Shown here one piece after another: positions 1-7,471 of a stretch of 13,912 nt of DNA. The translations under genes were made by a program, and so were the position numbers. Every line of letters begins with the position of its first letter. The stretch's first letter is position 1. This DNA comes from Planctomycetaceae bacterium (GTDB lineage: Bacteria; Planctomycetota; Planctomycetia; Pirellulales; Thermoguttaceae): positions 1 to 13,912 of the forward strand of contig JAITBS010000187.1 of NCBI GenBank assembly GCA_031283515.1, written 5' to 3'. A model generated the notes under the pieces. The model made no database searches. It was not told the origin of the DNA and saw only the letters and a program-made list of their open reading frames with translations.

Positions 1-105
1 AGGTCGCGTTGCCGAAGGCAACGATAAAAAGGATTCGACAATAATTAAAATCAATTCAGATTTACCGTCGGCTAACGCCGACGCGACCTTTCGGCGAAAG
101 GTCGC
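1..105. repeat. Cluster of three short hairpins (REP-like)
   Basis: Three perfect dyads lie close together. CGTTGCC at 7-13 pairs with GGCAACG at 17-23. CGTCGGC at 66-72 pairs with GCCGACG at 77-83. GCGACCTTTC at 83-92 pairs with GAAAGGTCGC at 96-105 across a 3-base loop. The sequence AGGTCGCG at 1-8 is also the inverse complement of 82-89, so the cluster has a larger outer symmetry. No gene is visible. It resembles intergenic palindromic repeats; function is unknown, and transcription termination or a REP-like role are both possible. Confidence 0.7.
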
Positions 106-153
106 CTACCTGAGTCGGCAGTCGCCTACCTGAGTCGGCAGTCGCCTACCTGA
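101..153. repeat. 20-bp tandem repeat, 2.6 copies
   Basis: The unit GTCGCCTACCTGAGTCGGCA occurs perfectly at 101-120 and 121-140, and its first 13 bases recur at 141-153. It starts inside the right arm of the preceding hairpin, so array and hairpin belong to one repeat complex. No coding function is seen. Confidence 0.85.
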
Positions 154-194
154 TCTGGAGCAGCAAGTGCGTAACATGAGTGAATAATTACAAA

Positions 195-226
195 TTTACA
201 AAAAATAAAACTCCATAGGTTATAAT
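195..226 (+). promoter_or_regulatory. Possible sigma70-type promoter for the helicase gene
   Basis: A perfect TATAAT lies at 221-226, about 60 bases before the helicase ATG. The nearest -35-like hexamer is TTTACA at 195-200, but its spacer is 20 bases, longer than ideal. The -10 match is good and the -35 weak, so this is a tentative call. Confidence 0.3.
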
Positions 227-285
227 TACCGATGGTTAAATTTCATAAACTGTGAACTCTGTATTCTGAATTTTGAATTTATAAG

Positions 286-2421
286 ATGGAACATTTACTT
301 GTTGATTTAAATTTTGCTCAGCGTGAGGCTGTGCTTTTTAAGGATGGTCCTTTGCTTGTGCTTGCTGGACCTGGCAGCGGTAAAACGCGCGTTGTTACGC
401 ATCGGATTGCCGCACTTTTGTATCAGGGCGTTCCTGCGTCTCAGATTATTGCTCTGACCTTTACAAATAAAGCGGCAGAAGAAATGAATAGTCGATTACG
501 CGAACTCGTGCCGGACAAATTCGTTTGGATCGGCACGTTTCATAAGTTTTGCGCGAAGTTAATCAGATATTATTGCGATCTCACGCCGCTTGGTCAAAAT
601 TTTACAATTTACGATTCCAACGATTCCGAATCGATTATAAAAAATATTTTGTCCGGTAAATTATTACCTTCGGGAGTTAACGTATCGAAAATTGCCGCAT
701 CGATTTCATGGGCGAAAAATAATCTGGTTGCTTGCGACGAATACGTTCCTCGATCCAATAGTCAACTTGGCATGATTACAAGCGAGATTTATCCGCTGTA
801 TCAAAAAGAATTATATCGAGCTAACGCCGCCGACTTCGACGACTTATTAGTGCATGTCGCGAAATTGTTGATCGGAAATCAGCATGTTCGCGATTCGCTT
901 GATAATCGTTTCAGATATATCTTAATCGACGAATATCAAGACACAAATACGGTTCAATATGTCATTGCCAAAACATTATCGTACAGAAATAGGAATCTTG
1001 CCGTAACCGGCGATCCCGATCAGTCTATTTACGGATGGCGCGGCGCGAACATTCAAAATATTCTTGATTTTGAAAAAGACTTTCCCGACGCTAAAGTAAT
1101 TCGGCTTGAGTTGAATTATCGTAGCACGCCTCAAGTTTTGTCGGCGGCGGATTCGGTTATTGCAAATAATTTCTACAGAAAAGAAAAAATTCTGCTGCCG
1201 AATAAAACCGACGGAAAACCAATTCGAGTTAGCAAGTGTATCGACCAAAACGACGAGGCAGAATCAATCGCAGTAGAAATCGCAAGAGAAGTCAAAGCTG
1301 GAACTTGGAAACCGTCGGATTATGCGATTTTTTTCAGAATGAATTCGTTATCGCGTAATCTTGAACATGCGTTGCGTCGTAATGGCGTGCCATTTCTGTT
1401 GGTGCGAGGTCTGGAATTTTTCAACCGCAAAGAAGTAAAAGATATTATTGCATATTTGCGTTTGATTTATAATCCGTCAGACGCAGTATCGTTTGCAAGA
1501 GTTATAAACGAACCGGTTCGAGGAATCGGCAAGACAACATTAAAAAAGATTTCGCAACTTTCAGAAAATCGCAATTTAACAATGTACGACGCGGCAAGAG
1601 AATTGTGTAATTTGTCATTAGTCAATGCAAGGACGTCGGCGGCAATAATAGGGTTTATAAAAATTATTGACAAATTAACAGACGCGGCAGGAAAAGATTA
1701 TCCAGTTGCGGCGTTAATTGATATGATGTTATCGGAGACGGCTTATAAAAGTCAATTCAACGCAGAGGATTCAGAAGAAGATCAAACGAGATTACAGAAT
1801 ATTGACGAATTATTAGCGGAAGCATACGAATTTGACCAACGCGAATTAGGCGAAGGCGAAAATGGATTAGAAAAATTTCTTGAGCAAGCGTCTCTTGCAA
1901 GCGATATTGACGATTTAGATCGAGAGTCAGACGCAGTATCGTTGATGACATTACATGCGGCAAAGGGATTGGAATTTCCAGTCGTTTATATTATTGGGAT
2001 TGAAGAAGGAATCTTGCCTCACGAAAGAGCACAAAACGATATGCAAATCGAAGAAGAACGACGATTATTTTTCGTAGGAATAACTCGTGCAAAATGGGAA
2101 TTAAGATTAAGCAGAGTAGATAGACGAGGATTCAGAGGTTCTTCGACAACCGCAATTACAAGCAGATTTTTATTAGAATTGCCAAAAAATAAATCGGTAA
2201 ATTTTCACGATTCAACTTATGAAATCCGAAATGTTGAAATTATTGATCAGCATGAAGATATAAAACTTATCCGCGATTTATCTGATGAATTTACCTCGTT
2301 AAATCAAAAAACAAAAACGCCAAAAAAAGAATCGTATATCAAACCAACTACAGAAACATCAGAAGAAATAAGAATCGATTACAACGACGAATTCGTTGAC
2401 CAAGAAGTCGATTATTCGTAG
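286..2421 (+). CDS. pcrA: ATP-dependent DNA helicase, PcrA/UvrD type (superfamily 1A)
   Basis: A 711-residue 3'-to-5' DNA helicase of the kind used in excision repair and in clearing recombination intermediates or stalled forks. All core motifs are present: Walker A AGPGSGKT (27-34), motif Ia TFTNKAAEEM (~57-67), Walker B IDEYQD (D215-D219), motif III GDPDQSIYGWRGA (242-254), motif IV LNYRST (276-281), motif V TLHAAKGLEFP (555-565) and motif VI VGITRA with R601. The length is normal for PcrA/UvrD, so the gene looks intact. The ATG at 286 precedes the Walker A motif by the usual distance; no clear Shine-Dalgarno site is present. The last ~70 residues are polar and poorly conserved, as usual for the family. 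Codon use shifts within the gene: Leu CTT and Arg CGN are common early, Leu TTA and Arg AGA late. PcrA, UvrD and Rep cannot be told apart with certainty from sequence alone. Confidence 0.93.
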   Translation: MEHLLVDLNFAQREAVLFKDGPLLVLAGPGSGKTRVVTHRIAALLYQGVPASQIIALTFTNKAAEEMNSRLRELVPDKFVWIGTFHKFCAKLIRYYCDLTPLGQNFTIYDSNDSESIIKNILSGKLLPSGVNVSKIAASISWAKNNLVACDEYVPRSNSQLGMITSEIYPLYQKELYRANAADFDDLLVHVAKLLIGNQHVRDSLDNRFRYILIDEYQDTNTVQYVIAKTLSYRNRNLAVTGDPDQSIYGWRGANIQNILDFEKDFPDAKVIRLELNYRSTPQVLSAADSVIANNFYRKEKILLPNKTDGKPIRVSKCIDQNDEAESIAVEIAREVKAGTWKPSDYAIFFRMNSLSRNLEHALRRNGVPFLLVRGLEFFNRKEVKDIIAYLRLIYNPSDAVSFARVINEPVRGIGKTTLKKISQLSENRNLTMYDAARELCNLSLVNARTSAAIIGFIKIIDKLTDAAGKDYPVAALIDMMLSETAYKSQFNAEDSEEDQTRLQNIDELLAEAYEFDQRELGEGENGLEKFLEQASLASDIDDLDRESDAVSLMTLHAAKGLEFPVVYIIGIEEGILPHERAQNDMQIEEERRLFFVGITRAKWELRLSRVDRRGFRGSSTTAITSRFLLELPKNKSVNFHDSTYEIRNVEIIDQHEDIKLIRDLSDEFTSLNQKTKTPKKESYIKPTTETSEEIRIDYNDEFVDQEVDYS

Positions 2422-2501
2422 CTATTAAATAACATTTTTATGAGAGTACAAAATAAACGTTACCGTTCACGAAATTGTTTATTTTTTTATTGAAAAATTA
2501 A

Positions 2502-2657
2502 AACGTGAATAGTTACAAATTAGCAATCGTAGAGACGCAATGCCTTGCGTCTCATTGTTCGATCAAAAGATCACCGATAGAGACGCAAGGCATTGCGTCT
2601 CTACATTGGGTTTAGAAATTCAAATCCGAATTTAAAAAACCGTGAACGGTTACAAAT
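2502..2657. repeat. Dispersed palindromic repeat, intact copy (family B)
   Basis: The core is a perfect 25-bp inverted repeat, 2529-2553 against 2580-2604, with a 26-base spacer. Each arm is itself close to palindromic around AGACGCAATGCCTTGCGTCT. The block starts with CGTGAATAGTTACAAAT (2504-2520) and ends with the near-identical direct repeat CGTGAACGGTTACAAAT (2641-2657). A second, decayed copy lies at 12718-12863. Palindromes containing GAGACGCAATGC are common intergenic repeats in several bacterial groups. RNA from either strand could fold into a stable hairpin, so it might also end transcription after the helicase gene. Confidence 0.85.
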
Positions 2658-3001
2658 TTTTTATCAAATTTAAACGCAAAATACGCAGAATATCGCAGAA
2701 ATGAGTCGTTATAAATATTCCGTTGAAATATTTTTTTTGTAACGATAATTCTGCTGAATTTTGTTTTCCAAATTTTCTGCGATTTCTGCGTTTAAATTCA
2801 GCATTTAAATTTAAACACGGATATTCATGGATTGGATGGATAATCACGGAAAATATCAAATGACGATTTATTAAACGGTTATTTTATAATATTTAAACAA
2901 GACTTAAAATAAAGACAATCGTAATGTTTCAGCGTAATATTTATAACGACTCATTTCTGCGATATTCTGCGTATTTTGCGTTTAAATTTGATAAAAAATT
3001 T
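2654..3001. repeat. 348-bp element with 66-bp perfect terminal inverted repeats
   Basis: Positions 2654-2719 are the exact reverse complement of 2936-3001, 66 of 66 bases. Weaker complementarity continues inward to about 2732 and 2923. The ~216-base interior contains further short copies of the arm motif (TTTCTGCGTTTAAATT near 2784-2799) and no convincing ORF. The left arm abuts the end of the family B repeat. No flanking target duplication was recognised. It could be a non-autonomous mobile element or a locally inverted repeat. Confidence 0.9.
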
Positions 3002-3168
3002 TAACGCAGAAAACACGGAAAAATTGCTGAAAATTAGGAAAACATAATTCGAGGAAGGTTGAAAGTATCGCCTGAAATTGAGTGTAGTCGTGTAATCTAT
3101 CATACGTACTTGGCATAACGCCAACAGAGAATATAATAGCGTTATCGTAGTGTCGGAATGTTCTGGTA
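3002..3168. other. Gene-free stretch, possibly an eroded coding region
   Basis: No intact gene is seen. In frame 3 of the plus strand a short open stretch runs from about 3099 to a stop near 3206, ahead of and partly overlapping the small ORF in another frame. This could be the relic of a longer gene broken by a frameshift, but nothing in it is recognisable. Confidence 0.3.
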
Positions 3169-3492
3169 TTGGGCAACAAGACGCAACCCATTGGTTCGGT
3201 TGCGATTGAATTATTGCGTAATTTTATCAGTAATGCGGAGGTTGTTAAGAGTTTATTTTTTGACAATCTAGCGTGTGAGCAACTTGATATTAAATTGCTA
3301 GTATTGGCGGAGGAGTGGGCAGAGCGATATATGGGGGATGATGGAACGTTTACGATGTATCTGGACGTAGTCAATCAATATGGCTATACGAGTTCTATTC
3401 ACAAGGATATAGGATTCCCGCTAACAGATAGTATCAGCGACGTTTTTAAGAAGGTTGTTTCATTAAAAACAGGAGATGGAAAAAATGTATAG
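3169..3492 (+). CDS. Small hypothetical protein ahead of the ankyrin gene, possibly 5'-truncated
   Basis: An ORF of up to 107 residues starting at TTG 3169; an in-frame stop at 3148-3150 prevents any longer form. I do not recognise the family. The product is soluble-looking, with a helical leucine-rich first half (residues ~10-55) including the segment LAEEWAERYMGDDG, and no signal peptide or membrane segment. Its stop codon (3490-3492) overlaps the first codons of the ankyrin gene, and the ankyrin ribosome-binding site lies inside its last codons. That arrangement is typical of translationally coupled genes and is the main reason to believe it is real. Against it: the non-ATG start, no visible ribosome-binding site and a repeat-derived upstream region. 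It may be the 3' end of a decayed gene. Confidence 0.45.
   Translation: MGNKTQPIGSVAIELLRNFISNAEVVKSLFFDNLACEQLDIKLLVLAEEWAERYMGDDGTFTMYLDVVNQYGYTSSIHKDIGFPLTDSISDVFKKVVSLKTGDGKNV
3471..3475 (+). promoter_or_regulatory. Ribosome-binding site that fixes the ankyrin start
   Basis: AGGAG at 3471-3475 lies nine bases before the ATG at 3485 but directly touches the in-frame ATG at 3476. Only 3485 has workable spacing, so translation most likely begins there. This is one of the few good Shine-Dalgarno sites in the window. Confidence 0.65.
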
Positions 3493-4381
3493 TTGGTTTG
3501 ACTACATAGCATCGTTTCGAATTGGAAATGATGATAATTCTATAGATTATTCACTTTTGGATAAGAGCGGCGTTAGTATGCTATGGGCGGTAACGTGGTT
3601 GGATATGGTGGATATTGTGAAATATTTAATTGAGCAAAAAGCTGTACCGGTTGATTTACAAAATGATACGGGGGAGAATGCGTTGCATGTTGCCGCTCTT
3701 ATTGGTCGATTTGCAATATTGCAATATTTGATAAGCAAGGGCGCGGATGTAAATTTACCAACTAAACGTCGTGGTACGGCGTTAATTCGTGCCGCTCATT
3801 CTGGACATTTTGATGCGGTAAAACTTCTTGTTGAAAGTGGTGCGAATATTGATGACCGTATGCGTTCGGCAACAGCGTTACAGCTAGCGGCGGGTAATGG
3901 GGATTATGAGATAGTTGAATACTTAAAATCAAAGGGTGCAACGGTATTTGAACCCAACTATAATCCGACCTTGCATGAAGCTGTGCAAATGGTCGAATTT
4001 GATATTGTGGAAAAATTGGTATTAAATGGCGCAGATGTAAACGCAAAGAATAAAGAGAATAATGAGGATGAAGAGGATATATTTGAAGAAGAAGGAATGA
4101 CGCCGCTACACATGGCAACGACACATGGTTCTGTTAAAATATTATCGTTCCTTATCGAAAAAGGCGCAGATGTAAACGCAAGGACGAATATAGTCGGAGA
4201 TACGCCGTTGCATCATGCGGCTTATCACGGTAGATTAAAAAATGTGATGTATCTGATAGAACATGGCGCTGATGTTAATTTAAAAAATAACGACGGCTTT
4301 ACCGCTTTAGAGTGTATAGATTTAGTATTAGGTCGCGAGGAGATCGTTCAGTATTTGAAGGATCACGGCGCGACAATGTAA
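3485..4381 (+). CDS. Ankyrin-repeat protein
   Basis: A 298-residue protein consisting almost entirely of about eight ankyrin repeats. Repeats with the classic pattern G-TPLHxAA-xG-xxxxxxYLIxxGADVN are clear, for example GENALHVAALIGRF, EGMTPLHMATTHGS and GDTPLHHAAYHGRL; ISKGADVN, LNGADVNAKN, EKGADVNART and EHGADVNLKN end successive units. Between two repeats lies a highly acidic insertion of Glu, Asp and Asn (about residues 183-197). There is no signal peptide, transmembrane segment or catalytic domain, so it is probably a cytoplasmic protein-binding scaffold. The ATG at 3485 is preferred over 3476 because of ribosome-binding-site spacing. It overlaps the small upstream ORF, suggesting a two-gene unit. 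Small bacterial ankyrin proteins are sometimes immunity or effector-partner proteins, but nothing here proves that. Confidence 0.88.
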   Translation: MYSWFDYIASFRIGNDDNSIDYSLLDKSGVSMLWAVTWLDMVDIVKYLIEQKAVPVDLQNDTGENALHVAALIGRFAILQYLISKGADVNLPTKRRGTALIRAAHSGHFDAVKLLVESGANIDDRMRSATALQLAAGNGDYEIVEYLKSKGATVFEPNYNPTLHEAVQMVEFDIVEKLVLNGADVNAKNKENNEDEEDIFEEEGMTPLHMATTHGSVKILSFLIEKGADVNARTNIVGDTPLHHAAYHGRLKNVMYLIEHGADVNLKNNDGFTALECIDLVLGREEIVQYLKDHGATM

Positions 4382-4452
4382 CTTTAACTAATAATTTTTG
4401 ATATGAGTTTGGGACAGAACGTTCAATTTGTAGAGCCGGCGGTCTCAAGTTA

Positions 4453-4591
4453 AGGCAACTTCTAAAAACTAATTTGAGAGGAACGCGGGTGTCTCGCCTG
4501 CATTGTTTTTTGGTAAAAAACGCCTAATATGCGGTCGAGACGACCGCGTTCCTAATAAAAATATTGTTGTATGATGTTTTTAGAAGTTCCC
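4453..4591. mobile_element. MITE-like element, copy 1 (family A)
   Basis: The ends are inverted: (G)GCAACTTCTAAAAAC at the left (4454-4469) and GTTTTTAGAAGTTCCC at the right (4576-4591), differing mainly by one extra base on the left. The interior holds AGGAACGCGGGTGTCTCGCC followed by a diverged inverted partner ending in CGACCGCGTTCCT. It is flanked by an exact 8-base direct repeat TCAAGTTA (4445-4452 and 4592-4599; 9 bases counting the preceding C). No transposase ORF is present, so the element is non-autonomous. A second copy lies at 12575-12704. Confidence 0.75.
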
Positions 4592-4667
4592 TCAAGTTAT
4601 TTTCGCGCGCTGCCTTAGGTTTGATTTTTAATAAAAGAGCAGATAGATTCTTACGAATAAAAGATCG

Positions 4668-4911
4668 AGTGCAAGCGAATTTGTCGCATCTAATTTGGGG
4701 TTGTTTGTCACTGATCGCGACAAAATAGCTTGCATTTATCGGATTAAGAAAACACGAACCAAACGATCAACCTCTAATAAAAACAAAAAAATTACATTAC
4801 AACTAAACAAACAACTAAACAAACAACTAAACAAACAACTCAAAAGAACGCATTTATCGAAACAATAATTACAAGCCGATTGGTTGCACACAATGACAAT
4901 TCGCTTGCACT
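4668..4911 (+). promoter_or_regulatory. Dyad system with one arm and two alternative partners
   Basis: The arm GCAAGCGAATTTGTCGC (4671-4687) can pair with GCGACAAAATAGCTTGC (4717-4733; 15 of 17 positions, 29-base loop). It can instead pair through AGTGCAAGCGAATT (4668-4681) with AATTCGCTTGCACT (4898-4911), a perfect 14-bp match. The layout resembles mutually exclusive RNA folds or a protein-binding dyad. The likely top6B promoter is downstream, so a leader-RNA role for top6B would need a second, upstream promoter. The dyads are directly visible; the role is inference. Confidence 0.4.
4801..4836. repeat. 12-bp tandem repeat, three copies
   Basis: AACTAAACAAAC is repeated three times without change, followed by a diverged partial unit (AACTCAAAAGAA). 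Low-complexity AC-rich sequence with no coding function seen. Confidence 0.85.
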
Positions 4912-5033
4912 TGACCTCACTTGAATGACAGCCTAAAGCATACCTGCGAAAATTCTCGGTGTCCTTTGCGGGTAAAAAAATTCACTGAAATATTACAAAA
5001 ATCAATTCGAATGACCACCCGAAGTATAACGTC

Positions 5034-5061
5034 TTGTCAATTTGTTATCTTCTGGTAAAAT
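5034..5061 (+). promoter_or_regulatory. Sigma70-type promoter for top6B
   Basis: TTGTCA at 5034-5039 and TAAAAT at 5056-5061 are separated by 16 bases, and each differs from consensus at one position. Transcription would begin around 5068, about 46 bases before the ATG at 5114. The upstream in-frame TTG at 5042 falls inside this promoter, which argues against it as a start codon. Confidence 0.5.
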
Positions 5062-5113
5062 TCAACGGACTTTATCTGAATTTTACATTTTGATCACACT
5101 TTTATATTCCTCA

Positions 5114-7066
5114 ATGTCAGAAGAAAAAATTGTACCGATTAAGCGTCGTATTTCTGCGGAAGATATGGCAAAATCGCAGAAAGAAATTTCTGTAAGTGAA
5201 TTTTTTGCCAAGAACCGTCATTTGCTTGGTTTTGATAACCCGCGCAAAGCCTTACTTACCGCAGTTAAAGAAGCCGTCGATAATTCTCTTGATGCCTGCG
5301 AAGAAGCCGGTATTCTGCCGGAAATTTGGATACATATCGAATCAACCGGAAAAGATAAATACAAAGTCGGTGTTCAGGATAATGGTCCCGGTATTGTTAA
5401 AAAACAAATACCGCTGATTTTCGGTAAATTATTGTACGGTTCCAAGTTTCACCGTCTTCGTATGAGCCGCGGGCAACAAGGTATTGGTATTTCCGCTGCC
5501 GGAATGTATGGTCTTTTGACGACCGGCAAACCTGTTAAAGTTCTCTCGAAAATTTCAGTGCGAAAACCTGTTCATTATTACGTAATCCGAATGGATACGA
5601 AAACCAATAAACCAGATATTCTGAACGGAAATGGTGAAGGTGATGATATTCCGTCTAACGGTGACGGCAGAAAATGGATCGAAAAATATGGAATTGAATG
5701 GGTTGAAGTTGATCATGGAACCCGTGTTACTATCGAACTCGAAGCAAAATATAATCGCGGACGCGGAAGTGTTGACGAATATCTGGAACAAACCGCCATT
5801 TCAAATCCACATGCGATGATTCATTACACCGATCCCGACGGTAACGAAAAAAATTATGAACGTGTTGTCAATATTTTGCCGCCGGAACCAGTTGAAATTA
5901 AACCACATCCTTACGGTGTGGAACTTGGCCGGCTTGCTCATTTAATTCACGAAACCTCTGAACCGACTATCGCAAAGTTTTTTACTCAATCGTTTTCAAA
6001 AGTTAGTCCGGGAATTGCCAAACAACTTTGTAGCAATGCCGGATTCGATTACCGGAAACCTCCCAAGAAAATTCAACGAGCAGAAATCGAAAAACTGTAC
6101 GAAATTATTCAGGAAACAAAAATTCCGGCTCCGTCCACAGATTGTATTACGCCGATTAGCGAGGAACATCTTTTAAAAGGATTACACAAAGTTGTACCGG
6201 GTCAGTTTTTCGCAACAGCAACTCGTCCGCCTGCGGTGTATCGCGGTAATCCGTTTCAGATTGAGGTTGGTCTGGCGTTTGGCGGCGTTCCGGCATCGTA
6301 TAAAGTTTCGCTCGAAACTCTCGAAGAAATGCTCAACGAAAGCGACGCCCGAACATTACGGCAATTTCTGACTTCAACATTTGACGGAATCGGAACAGAT
6401 GCTGCCGATAAAATTATTAAAGCCTCACATCTGAGACCGCGTGTGTCGCCTAAAAATATGGAAACCAAAGAACTCGCCCGACTTCATGAATCATTGCAAA
6501 CTCTCAATCTCAACGAAGGACAAACAATGAATGTTTATCGTTATGCTAATCGTGTTCCGCTGCAATTTCAACCCGGCGCATGTCTGATTACACAAACGGT
6601 AATGAATATGAACTGGCGTCCTTACGGATTAAATCAAACACGCGGACAATTGCCGCGAGGAAGTGTTACGTTAATAGTTCATCTGGCAAGTGTCTGGGTT
6701 CCGTTTACCAGTGAATCCAAAGAGGCGATTGCGTCTTATCCTGAAATTCAAAAAGAACTTCGTCTCGCATTGCAATCGGTTGGCCGCAAACTTGGGATGT
6801 ACATGAAACGTCGGGAAAAAGTAAAACACGAAGGCGAACGCCGTAGTATTTTTCTGCGTTATCTTGGCGAAGTCGCGAAAGCTGTTGCCAGTGTTAATGG
6901 TTCGGAACAACAGGAAATTTTTGATGCGCTGGTTGAAATTGCTAAGAAAAAAACTGCCGTTGCCGACACTCAACTCGGTGAAAACGGTCAACCAATCGAA
7001 GAAAATGAACTCGATTTCGGTGATAATGTTCTGATTATTTCCAATTCCGAAAACAGCTCAATCTGA
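5114..7066 (+). CDS. top6B: DNA topoisomerase VI, subunit B (type IIB, ATPase subunit)
   Basis: The ATP-driven half of topoisomerase VI, which with the Spo11-like A subunit passes one duplex through another. Counting from ATG 5114, 650 residues. The GHKL ATPase fold shows the N-box DNSLDA (56-61), G1 box DNGPGI (89-94) and G2 box GQQGIGIS (120-127). A helix-two-turn-helix segment follows around residues 296-336 (SPGIAKQLCSNAGF...), then the transducer domain. NWRPYGL (W501-Y504) sits where archaeal enzymes carry the DNA-sensing W-K-x-Y motif, here with Arg for Lys. The C-terminal tail is short and acidic with no Ig-like extension. An in-frame TTG at 5042 would add 24 residues but overlaps the promoter. 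No A subunit occurs in this window, although the two genes are often adjacent. The family call is firm; whether a functional heterotetramer forms is not shown. Confidence 0.94.
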   Translation: MSEEKIVPIKRRISAEDMAKSQKEISVSEFFAKNRHLLGFDNPRKALLTAVKEAVDNSLDACEEAGILPEIWIHIESTGKDKYKVGVQDNGPGIVKKQIPLIFGKLLYGSKFHRLRMSRGQQGIGISAAGMYGLLTTGKPVKVLSKISVRKPVHYYVIRMDTKTNKPDILNGNGEGDDIPSNGDGRKWIEKYGIEWVEVDHGTRVTIELEAKYNRGRGSVDEYLEQTAISNPHAMIHYTDPDGNEKNYERVVNILPPEPVEIKPHPYGVELGRLAHLIHETSEPTIAKFFTQSFSKVSPGIAKQLCSNAGFDYRKPPKKIQRAEIEKLYEIIQETKIPAPSTDCITPISEEHLLKGLHKVVPGQFFATATRPPAVYRGNPFQIEVGLAFGGVPASYKVSLETLEEMLNESDARTLRQFLTSTFDGIGTDAADKIIKASHLRPRVSPKNMETKELARLHESLQTLNLNEGQTMNVYRYANRVPLQFQPGACLITQTVMNMNWRPYGLNQTRGQLPRGSVTLIVHLASVWVPFTSESKEAIASYPEIQKELRLALQSVGRKLGMYMKRREKVKHEGERRSIFLRYLGEVAKAVASVNGSEQQEIFDALVEIAKKKTAVADTQLGENGQPIEENELDFGDNVLIISNSENSSI

Positions 7067-7318
7067 ATTATTGTAATCATTGCCTATTGTATCAACCCCA
7101 AAGTAATAGTCCGCAGATTTTCACAGATTTTTTTAAAAGTTTGTTGAAATTGAATAGAATTTCCATGTTTGGAGTCTATTTTCATTTTGTTTGTTTCGTT
7201 ATTCTCAAAAAAATAATCGCTAAAAATCTACGAACTAAAAATCCGCGAACATCCGCGTAATCTATACGGTGTGTCTTTATAAAAATTACTTTGATCATCA
7301 TTCAGTGGAATTTTTTAT

Positions 7319-7409
7319 AACACGAAACACACAAAAAAACACAAAATAACACGAAAAGAGTCAAAACAAAAATTTCGTATTTTTCGTGCTATTTTGTGTG
7401 GTTCGTGTT
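7319..7409. repeat. Imperfect inverted repeat / long hairpin
   Basis: The right arm 7381-7409 (beginning TTTTCGTGCTATTTTGTG) is the reverse complement of the left arm 7319-7357, with two mismatches and one 10-base insertion of A-rich sequence in the left arm. The loop is 23 bases. It immediately follows an inverse copy of the scattered ATTCCACTGAA motif (7302-7312). It may act as a terminator after top6B, but lies about 250 bases downstream. Confidence 0.7.
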
Positions 7410-7471
7410 GTCAAATATAAAACGCCATAAATATTACGACAAGAGGTATATATTCAATAAACTTTTTAAAT

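Larger units (their letters stand above)
4382..5033. other. Intergenic region between the ankyrin and top6B genes
   Basis: It contains no convincing ORF. It holds a MITE-like element (4453-4591), a dyad system (4668-4911), three 12-bp tandem units AACTAAACAAAC (4801-4836) and one copy of the scattered motif ATTCACTGAAATATTAC (4980-4996). Confidence 0.75.

Noticed and set aside
2650..2859. Plus or minus small ORFs in the first large gap
   Set aside because: They lie entirely within the inverted-repeat element and have no ribosome-binding site or recognisable sequence.
2982..3374. Minus-strand ORF of 130 codons
   Set aside because: It spans the right arm of the 348-bp repeat and shadows the small plus-strand ORF; its composition is not protein-like.
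3476..3484. ATG 3476 as ankyrin start
   Set aside because: It directly abuts AGGAG, leaving no spacing; ATG 3485 has nine bases.
5042..5113. N-terminal extension of topoisomerase VI B from TTG 5042
   Set aside because: It overlaps a good promoter, encodes a non-conserved hydrophobic stretch and uses a weak start; ATG 5114 fits the family better.
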